This document shows, one piece after another, positions 51,789 through 58,131 of a stretch of 63,871 nucleotides of DNA. Where the stretch lies: positions 1-63,871 of the forward strand of contig CABYEX010000006.1 in the NCBI GenBank assembly GCA_902518075.1. The letters run 5' to 3'. The translations under genes were made by a program, and so were the position numbers. This DNA comes from Halieaceae bacterium (lineage in GTDB: Bacteria > Pseudomonadota > Gammaproteobacteria > Pseudomonadales > Halieaceae). The notes beneath the pieces are model-generated. The model was not told the origin of the DNA. It was given only the letters and a program-made list of their open reading frames with translations, and ran no database searches. How positions within the stretch are numbered: position 1 is the first letter of the stretch; each line of letters starts with the position of its first letter.

Positions 51789-51850
51789 ATAGCCTCTCAC
51801 ATATGCGTTGAGATGTTCTCTCATATTGAGACAGTCCCCTGACAGCATGG
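51789..51850 (+). repeat. Array repeat B, degenerate
   Basis: ATAGCCTCTCACATATGCG and CTCATATTGAGACAGTCCCC. No gene follows on the + strand. Apart from this and the tRNA fragment the interval 51,595-51,987 is empty. Confidence 0.6.
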
Positions 51851-51987
51851 CCAGAGATAGGGGGGGCCAAAATTGCGCAATCTGCTGATAGACGCCTTCG
51901 CTGATGATAGAAAACGATACCCGATTAAGGTCGCGTCGAAACGGCCGCCATTGCTGGCGGCCAAACTTACTGCAAATTATTCAGTGC

Positions 51988-52713
51988 TCAGTCCTCATTA
52001 GAAACGACAATTGAGTTAGCCATGTAACTTCGCACCAGCTGAGCAGCATCGCCCGCTGTGTCCTCATATTCTGCGAATTCAGGCGTTAGGTAAAATTTCT
52101 CAAGGAAATTCAATGCCTGCACGGGCGTTTCGAAAGCTGCCCAAACCTCGTGCGTAGCCCAACCTTGGTTTCCCAGCAGAATCGTCTGTAATCCATAGGC
52201 GCTCGCGCCCCATGGGTACTGGTCAAAGCTATCAGACATTTTTTGCCAAGCCGGCACAAATGTTGCCGGGTCAGAGACGTTGATTGTCCAAGTGATTTGG
52301 CTTCTCGAGCCTCTAGAGTCTCCCTTGGTGATACTGTGGGTTGTCAGGGTTTCAGATTGATTTTCAACTCCGACGCTAGCACTGGCAGCCAAAAATTTTG
52401 CGAAGGCCGCAGAAGCGACAAATGTCTGACCGGCCTCAAGATACCGTTCAGCGTTTTTAAAATAGAAAGACACCATGTGTGTCGACTCGTCCCAACCATT
52501 GTGTGCCAAAGCCATGAGACTTACCTCATATCCTTTCGCAGCAATTTCGGGTGCCGCTAACATTTCTTCAAAGGCCGCAACGCATGCCACCGGCTTCGGA
52601 CAAGTGAAGTAGTAATTGGATTGGAACTTCGAATAGTTGGGCTCTGAATTATTATCAGCGAACACCTCGCTGAGTGTGAAAAAGATTGAAAATAATATTG
52701 TCGCAAACCTCAT
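51988..52713 (-). CDS. Exported protein of unknown function
   Basis: AGGAGGAGAC lies directly before the ATG at 52,713. The 241 residues have a signal peptide (ATILFSIFFTLSEVFA). Two similar halves follow (PKPVACVAAFEEMLAAPEIA and PATFVPAWQKMSDSFDQYPW), with AHNGWDESTHMVSFYF and GNQGWATHEVWAAFE in matching positions. This internal duplication and the G-W-(D/A)-(E/T) pattern link it to the lipoprotein at 49,418-50,203. Function unknown. Confidence 0.7.
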   Translation of the reverse strand: MRFATILFSIFFTLSEVFADNNSEPNYSKFQSNYYFTCPKPVACVAAFEEMLAAPEIAAKGYEVSLMALAHNGWDESTHMVSFYFKNAERYLEAGQTFVASAAFAKFLAASASVGVENQSETLTTHSITKGDSRGSRSQITWTINVSDPATFVPAWQKMSDSFDQYPWGASAYGLQTILLGNQGWATHEVWAAFETPVQALNFLEKFYLTPEFAEYEDTAGDAAQLVRSYMANSIVVSNED

Positions 52714-52927
52714 GTCTCCTCCTACGAAAACAGGCAATACCATAGAAAGTTTTTGATTAGGCGTGTCCGTTAATCATCGCCGAGAGACGCCATACTGTGG
52801 AATGCAGGTTCGTAAGACGGCGTCTTCACCGAGACACTAACTCAAGGCGCCGCCGAACTCTTAACTGCGCCCCGTTGCAAATGTAAAAGCACGTGGAACA
52901 AAAATAGATCACCTCGAATCTTGCTTC

Positions 52928-53171
52928 CCATTTTATCTAGGCGGTAACCATCACAACCATAACGTCAGTTAGCTCCCCCGCCTCTGGGGGGAGTCTTCTA
53001 GTGACAAATGGGTGACACACTCAGTTACGCCCAACGCGTCTCAGTTATACAAAAATGGCTTTATTGCTTAGGTTTATGCTGTGGTGGGATGTACTGGAAT
53101 GTGAGGAGAGTAGGGTGCTGACAGGTTCGGCCATTGCGGCAATGCCGGTTCAAGTCTTGGCCTGGGCGTCA
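52928..53171 (+). other. Repeat A, attachment-like segment D and worn tRNA-Leu 3' half
   Basis: A at 52,928-52,981 (GGCGGTAACCATCACAACC, CAGTTAGC). Segment D from 52,990 has AGTGACAAATGGGTGACAC (paired boxes). The tRNA half near 53,119-53,171 has lost its anticodon loop but keeps GGCCATTGCGGCAATGCCGG and a T-arm-like GGTTCAAG. The rest of 52,714-53,393 holds nothing else. Confidence 0.65.
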
Positions 53172-53393
53172 AAATAAAAACAGATACCTTGGTTTTTCTT
53201 TGACCCACAGTATCAATTTCTCTCGCTATGATTTAATTGTCGCTGTCATTAGCAGAAGCGAAACAGTTTACTTGTGGTTAGTTGATAGAAGCGCGGTATG
53301 GAGATTAGAGTCGGGTTTCATCAGCGTGAATCTGACTTTTGGTAGGTGAGCACTCCTCCACGTTTTATCTGTTTCCCTAACGCCGGAAATCAA

Positions 53394-54209
53394 ATGCTCG
53401 AAAATGACGAACTTACTTTGGGAATGGACCTTGGCGGAACCAGTCTATTTTTTCGCCTTGAAGCACGTGGAAGATTGTTAACAAATGGCTCAATGGCTAC
53501 ATCCCAAGATTTTTCCACCCAACTCAAAGACATTTATGAAAATTTAGTGCGTGAATTTGGCGTCATTCACACGGTATCGCTCGGCGTTCCCGGACCTGTG
53601 AAAGATAATGTTATGGGTCCGAGTTTCCCTTTGGGCACTCAGGAACAACTCACCTTCGAGCGGTGCTTCAAAGGCTTATCTCGGTTAATAGTGAAGAACG
53701 ATCTTTTCATGGCTTTGGCAGCGGAAATGACGCAAGGCCATGGCGTACATCATCGAAATGTTGTTCTGGTCTCGATCAGCACAGGGATAGGTACCGCCGT
53801 CGCGTTTGACGGGGTACCCCTAGAAATAAGAAGCGAAATGGGTCACCAGCGAATTGGCGTTATTGGAACCGAAGCTGCCAAATGCATCAATCATTCTAAT
53901 TGCTGGGCCAGCATGTGTTCTGGCAAGGCAATGTCTAAAAAAGAGGGATCACTTGATTTGGACCTCATCAGATCAGCGAACCTTGAAGCATTCATAAATA
54001 TTACTGCAGCCTACGATCCAGAGGTCATTGTCGTCATGGGCGGAGTGGGTGTTGGGTTGTTTGATCAAGTAATTCCGACGCAGGGAGATCTAGCAGCTGA
54101 GGCGTTGCTGGGAGCCGCACCTCTCATCTTAAAGACTAAGTTAGGTGACGACATTGGGGCGATTGGTGCCGTCAAGCTCGCTAGATCAGCTTGGACAGAG
54201 GATAGGTAA
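53394..54209 (+). CDS. ROK-family sugar kinase-like protein
   Basis: I start at 53,394, because ROK proteins have about ten residues before the phosphate motif and this ATG follows GCCGGAAATCAA; a GTG at 53,346 would add 16 residues. The 271 residues show the ATP-binding DLGGT (about 13), VSLGVPGPV, catalytic VKNDLFMALAAE, SISTGIGTA and SEMGHQRIG. The zinc motif of typical ROK kinases (CxCGxxGC) is altered (KCINHSNCWASMCSG). It probably phosphorylates a sugar or has become a regulator. Confidence 0.8.
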   Translation: MLENDELTLGMDLGGTSLFFRLEARGRLLTNGSMATSQDFSTQLKDIYENLVREFGVIHTVSLGVPGPVKDNVMGPSFPLGTQEQLTFERCFKGLSRLIVKNDLFMALAAEMTQGHGVHHRNVVLVSISTGIGTAVAFDGVPLEIRSEMGHQRIGVIGTEAAKCINHSNCWASMCSGKAMSKKEGSLDLDLIRSANLEAFINITAAYDPEVIVVMGGVGVGLFDQVIPTQGDLAAEALLGAAPLILKTKLGDDIGAIGAVKLARSAWTEDR

Positions 54210-54279
54210 ATCCGCAACCCCTTGTCTTCTCATTTTGATCTCCGTAATTGCAAGTCGGCTTCAGCTATCTGACGCGCTA

Positions 54280-54452
54280 CTTGGTGACACACTCAGTTGC
54301 ATCCAACGGGGCTCACTACAGCAAGAAATGCTTTATTGCTGAGGCTTGGTTTGCGATGAGAAGCACTGGAATACTGGCAGATTAGGGGGCCAACCACTTA
54401 AAATCTTGTGGCTATTTTGGTCGTGCTGATCCAACTCCGGCCCTGGGCATCA
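54280..54452 (+). other. Attachment-like segment D and tRNA-Leu(UAA) 3' half
   Basis: GGTGACACACTCAGTTGC and GGGGCTCACTACAGC belong to segment D (one TGACA box kept). From 54,397 the loop CTTAAAATC is followed by a variable arm and a worn T arm (GCTGATCCAACTCCGGC) to 54,452. Repeat B follows at once. Confidence 0.7.
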
Positions 54453-54462
54453 TACCCGTGCC

Positions 54463-54521
54463 TAATTTTCTCTGGCATGACCTCTCACAGATAGGTAGTC
54501 CTGCGGTAAGCTAATGTCATG
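54463..54521 (+). promoter_or_regulatory. Array repeat B
   Basis: CTCTGGCATGACCTCTCAC, GGTAGT as -10, GCGGTAAGCTAATGTC and the ATG at 54,519, which starts the following gene. The -35 is weakened (CTGGCA). Confidence 0.65.
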
Positions 54522-54842
54522 AAGAGACTTTTTTTTGCCATTGTGTTTTCAGGTGTTTCAACTAGCTCTCTGTCTCTGAAAGCAATGGACAAGGGTGAAT
54601 ACTATGCTTCCGTAAGCTCAGTGCAGCACGGTCTCGCTCCGGGGTTCCGACGCTTGCTGTTCAGCTGTGGGGCCGAAGCCTCCACGATTGTAAATTTGCA
54701 GGCCGCGGCTGAATCAAACGGATCATTAGAGGACAGCCTGGTTCGATCATTTCTCGGTAAAAGCCACTTTGGAAAAAACGTACTTTACTGCCTAGATGCG
54801 AGAATTGAGCGCTTGGACTCAAAAGATGATCGAGTTCGATAA
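54519..54842 (+). CDS. Small exported protein of unknown function
   Basis: Repeat B provides the start. The 107 residues have a signal peptide (LFFAIVFSGVSTSSLSLKA) and a short domain with two cysteines (LFSCGAEA, VLYCLDARI) and many polar residues. Not recognised. The next 11 bp lead to an orphan copy of the stock signal peptide. Confidence 0.6.
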   Translation: MKRLFFAIVFSGVSTSSLSLKAMDKGEYYASVSSVQHGLAPGFRRLLFSCGAEASTIVNLQAAAESNGSLEDSLVRSFLGKSHFGKNVLYCLDARIERLDSKDDRVR

Positions 54843-54852
54843 TACTTGGATT

Positions 54853-54918
54853 ATGACTAAACCACACCTCGTCATTCTGTTGGTACTGCCGCTCGTGGTT
54901 CCTTGCTCGGTACATTAG
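54853..54918 (+). CDS. Orphan signal-peptide minigene
   Basis: The frame reads MTKPHLVILLVLPLVVPCSV plus His and then stops. It is the stock signal peptide of repeat B with nothing attached. Either it is a relic of a lost exported gene or a small membrane peptide in its own right. Confidence 0.4.
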   Translation: MTKPHLVILLVLPLVVPCSVH

Positions 54919-54938
54919 TTGGACAGTAGTGAATTGGT

Positions 54939-55196
54939 ATGCCGCACGACACGACGTTTTTCGCGATCTTTGCGATGCTGTTTTACATCTTCGTTCCCCA
55001 ATATTTTGGCTACGCCGCCATTGCGCTGGCCCTCTGGTTAGGCTTCCCCGCAGTAAGAGTTATGTGGCAAACAACAAAGGATCTAAGGGACATTCCAGAC
55101 GCCGAGAATGCAACAATTGAAGATGAGGCGGACGATGCAACAATTGAGGATAAGGCCGACGATGAAACAATTGAAGATAAGGCTGAGGAGGAATGA
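54939..55196 (+). CDS. Small membrane protein with acidic tandem tail
   Basis: The 85-residue protein has two hydrophobic segments (FFAIFAMLFYIFV, YAAIALALWLGF) and a tail of three nine-residue units (ATIEDEADD, ATIEDKADD, ETIEDKAEE) encoded by 27-bp DNA repeats. The tail is strongly acidic. Copy number is likely to vary by slippage. Function unknown. Confidence 0.6.
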   Translation: MPHDTTFFAIFAMLFYIFVPQYFGYAAIALALWLGFPAVRVMWQTTKDLRDIPDAENATIEDEADDATIEDKADDETIEDKAEEE

Positions 55197-55225
55197 GAAA
55201 AGAGCGACCTGTGAATCTGTTGACG

Positions 55226-55264
55226 TGGGCGATAGCCGTCACAATCACATTAGCAAGTAGCCTC
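55226..55264 (+). repeat. Array repeat A, worn
   Basis: GTGGGCGATAGCCGTCACAA followed by TCACATTAGCAAGTAGCC. The first half is recognisable. Orientation + before a minus-strand gene. Confidence 0.55.
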
Positions 55265-55289
55265 CGCGAGGGGGTGTGGTTGAGCAGTC

Positions 55290-55679
55290 CTAGATAAGTA
55301 GCATCACCGAAGCGATGAGTATGGTCCCGAGAGTACCTAGCATGGATAAGGGCCGCAGTACCCATGGAAGCCTACTCGTAACGATCGTCAGGTAGTGAGA
55401 AACTCGAGAAACCAAAAGAATCGATCCCATTACTACAAGTGCGGTGTCCTGGGCGCCGTCCAGGTCATTCAGCAGAATCAGTAATAAGGCGATAGGAACA
55501 TTTTCGATGAAGTTGCCATGTGCACGGACTCGGTTGCGCAATTCGTGATCGCCGCCGTCTCCTAAGCTAATTTTGCTTTTGAAGCGGTAGTTCCCAACTC
55601 GCAAGGTAAAAATCACATGTAAGAGACCGAAGACCGCGGCTAAAGCTATGCTGATGCTGATATCTGACGGGTTGTTCAT
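55290..55679 (-). CDS. MAPEG-family membrane protein, second type
   Basis: The 129-residue protein has four membrane helices and the loop signature RVRAHGNFIENVPIALLL, which fits the MAPEG RAxxNxxExxP pattern. It is only distantly similar to the protein at 13,360. Bacterial members are of unknown substrate (YecN-like group). Confidence 0.85.
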   Translation of the reverse strand: MNNPSDISISIALAAVFGLLHVIFTLRVGNYRFKSKISLGDGGDHELRNRVRAHGNFIENVPIALLLILLNDLDGAQDTALVVMGSILLVSRVSHYLTIVTSRLPWVLRPLSMLGTLGTILIASVMLLI

Positions 55680-55758
55680 GCTCAGAGTCCGGGCCGACTA
55701 GCTATTTTAAAACTGAGGGGCGGTAGCTTATCAAGGTATTAGTTTAGCTTTCAAAATC

Positions 55759-55880
55759 CCTCCTCAATGTATCTGGACGCTAACTATCACAACGGCGGTT
55801 AACCCATCCTTCGGTGCCCCATTTACTGTTACATGACTTCTCATATTGAGATAGTCCTTTGGTATGCTGGAGGGACTATG
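55759..55880 (+). promoter_or_regulatory. Array repeats A and B, contiguous
   Basis: A at 55,759-55,806 (CTAACTATCACAACGGCGG, short loop) and B at 55,811-55,880 (CTGTTACATGACTTCTC as worn -35, GATAGT as -10, then GGTATGCTGGAGGGACT and the ATG at 55,878). The B copy has gained GGAGG, a strong ribosome site. Confidence 0.7.
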
Positions 55881-57647
55881 TTTATCAAAGAACGCTCTTC
55901 AGCAGCGAGATTTGTCGTACTCGCTACATTGATTGTCATGTCCGGGTGCAGCGACACAGAGGGCGTAGCGACTGAGGCAACAGCAAGCATAGTTTTTCAC
56001 GCCGGCAAGATATACACAGTCAACGAGCGTCAGCCTTGGGCTACTGCAATAGCTATTAAACGCGAGAGAATAGTTTACGTAGGAGATGATAATGGCGCCT
56101 TGGAATTAGTGGGCCCTGATACTCGTGTCATCGATTTGGCTGGCAAGATGCTTTTACCTGGATTCCAGGACGCTCACGTGCACCCGATAGAAGCGGGAAT
56201 GGCGTACTTGGGCTGCAGCCTCCACGGCGCGAATTCGATTGCGGAATATCTAAAAGTACTAGAGACCTGTGATCGTAATTTTCCCGAGTCGACCTTCGTG
56301 GATGGCGGGGGCTGGACAATGGACCTATTCCCCGATGGCCTGCCTGATAAGAAACTCATCGACTCGGTAATTCCCGCTCGCCCGGTAATTCTCAAATCAG
56401 CAACCGGACATCAACTTTGGGTTAACTCAGCTGCCTTGGAGATGGCGGGAATTGATTCTGAGTCCGTTGACCCGCCGAGAGGTCGGATAGACCGATACCC
56501 TGGCTCAAACGTGCCGAGCGGGTCTCTTCAAGAGAATAGTGCTATGAATTTGGTGCTGGACTCCAGGCCCCCCTACTCCGAAGAGCAGATGGTGGCTGCG
56601 CTACAGTTTGGGCAGCTTTATTTAAATCAATACGGGGTAACCTCTATTCAGGATGCTCTGTTGAAGTTAGATGGTAATGAGGCGTATGTGGGTGGACCAA
56701 CCTACATGGCTTTAGAGCAGAGCGGCAACCTAACACTAAAAGTTTCTGGGGCAATAGTCTGGAATACAGATCTTGGAGTTGAGCAGATTTCTAGGATTCT
56801 TGCGGCGCGTGAAAGGTTTAATACCCGGAGACTAAAAGCGAAGTCCGTAAAGATTTGGCTGGATGGAGTTCTTGAAGTCCACACGGCTGCTCTTTTGGAA
56901 CCCTATAGCGATAGGGAAGATGGCACAACCGGCGAATTGCTTATACCTCCAAAGATGCTCAGAGAGGTTATAACGAAGCTTGATGCTTTGGACTTTCAAA
57001 TTCATTTTCATGCGATCGGAGACGCTGCAATAAGAGCATCGCTGGATGCCATAGAAGTAGCTCGATCTATAAATGGCGAGAAAGACAATCGACACCATAT
57101 CTCTCATATTCAACTATTTAATCCCTCAGATATCCCAAGATTTGCGGAGCTAAATGTTGCGGCCAACTTTCAGCCTTATTGGGCTTGGGCAGATAAATTC
57201 ATAACCGAGCTTACGATCCCGAAATTAGGTTACGAGAGGAGTCAATGGTTGTACCCGATCAAAAGCCTGCTGGATTCCGGTGCCCTGGTGGTTTTTGGAA
57301 GCGATTGGTTTGTCAGCTCTGGTAACCCGCTACTGGGTATTGAGACTGCGATCACGCGAAGAGATCCATTAACCAATGAGAGCGAGCCATTTCTCGATCA
57401 CCAGCGCATTGGCCTAAGTGCGGCGCTGAAGGCCTATACACTCAACTCGGCATACATAAACTTTATTGAGGATGAAACTGGGTCTATTGAGGTTGGAAAA
57501 CAGGCAGACCTTACCGTGCTTGATAAAAACCTTTTCGATTTAGAATCTTCGGAGATTTCTGAAGCGTCTGTATTACTTACCCTGATAGACGGAGAGCGGG
57601 TATATGGGGAGTGGAGCCTAAAGCCGCTGGGCAAGACCGCTCTCTAA
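55878..57647 (+). CDS. Exported YtcJ-like amidohydrolase, lipoprotein
   Basis: The ATG at 55,878 follows GGAGG; a longer frame begins inside repeat B. The lipobox VMSGCSD anchors the protein near residue 20. The 589 residues have the amidohydrolase-3 layout: LPGFQDAHVHP (metal ligands, about 97), ADGHQLW-like ATGHQLWVNS, KIWLDGVLE, FQIHFHAIGDAAI, HHISHIQLF and GSDWFVSSGNPL. YtcJ relatives split amides such as formamides or hydantoin-type compounds. The substrate is unknown. Confidence 0.88.
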   Translation: MFIKERSSAARFVVLATLIVMSGCSDTEGVATEATASIVFHAGKIYTVNERQPWATAIAIKRERIVYVGDDNGALELVGPDTRVIDLAGKMLLPGFQDAHVHPIEAGMAYLGCSLHGANSIAEYLKVLETCDRNFPESTFVDGGGWTMDLFPDGLPDKKLIDSVIPARPVILKSATGHQLWVNSAALEMAGIDSESVDPPRGRIDRYPGSNVPSGSLQENSAMNLVLDSRPPYSEEQMVAALQFGQLYLNQYGVTSIQDALLKLDGNEAYVGGPTYMALEQSGNLTLKVSGAIVWNTDLGVEQISRILAARERFNTRRLKAKSVKIWLDGVLEVHTAALLEPYSDREDGTTGELLIPPKMLREVITKLDALDFQIHFHAIGDAAIRASLDAIEVARSINGEKDNRHHISHIQLFNPSDIPRFAELNVAANFQPYWAWADKFITELTIPKLGYERSQWLYPIKSLLDSGALVVFGSDWFVSSGNPLLGIETAITRRDPLTNESEPFLDHQRIGLSAALKAYTLNSAYINFIEDETGSIEVGKQADLTVLDKNLFDLESSEISEASVLLTLIDGERVYGEWSLKPLGKTAL

Positions 57648-57661
57648 AACCTAAGTTGTCT

Positions 57662-57908
57662 TCCAATGTGTTTGGGCGGTAATAATCAAAATTACTGCAA
57701 CGGTAAGACCCTTCCCCCGACGATAAGATCGTGACAGATAAGTGATACACTCTTAGCCCAGCAGATCCTATTACAGAAAAATTGGTTCATTTATTGATTT
57801 CTGTATCTTAGTTCGACGTACTGAGATGTAACGAAGGTAGGGGGGGCAAGCACTTGAACTCCCCGGCTATCACGGTCGTGCCGGTTCAGTTCCGGCACAG
57901 AGGATCCA
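57662..57908 (+). other. Repeat A, attachment-like segment D and tRNA-Leu 3' half
   Basis: A at 57,662-57,716 (worn hairpin). D from 57,730 has GTGACAGATAAGTGATACAC (paired boxes). From 57,853 the tRNA half reads CTTGAACTCCCCGGC, with the anticodon altered, and a good T arm GCCGGTTCAGTTCCGGC, to 57,908. The remaining DNA up to 58,131 is empty. This is the last array element seen. Confidence 0.7.
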
Positions 57909-58131
57909 TTAAAAAATAATATAAAATAACGCTCCGATTATATTTTTGGCTGATGAGCATGAGGCGGCGGCATAACGGTAGTCTTGGTATTGAAACTCAA
58001 GCTTCAGTGGACTTGGCTTTCACTGATACTAGGTAGCAACTACGACGCAGTGAGGGTGACGCCCAAAACGTTCTCTTGATACCAAAGTTCTGTCACAATT
58101 CATTGGCGCCTGCATAGACGAAGACGCGACA

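Noticed and set aside
53134..53349. 71-codon frame
   Set aside because: It begins inside the tRNA fragment and has no ribosome site, domain or sensible composition.
1..58000. Classical integron cassette array
   Set aside because: Repeat A is only about 50 bp, lacks the RYYYAAC and GTTRRRY pair in most copies, and genes keep large leaders; no intI-like gene is present. Only the fixed repeat direction and the bulged hairpin recall integrons.
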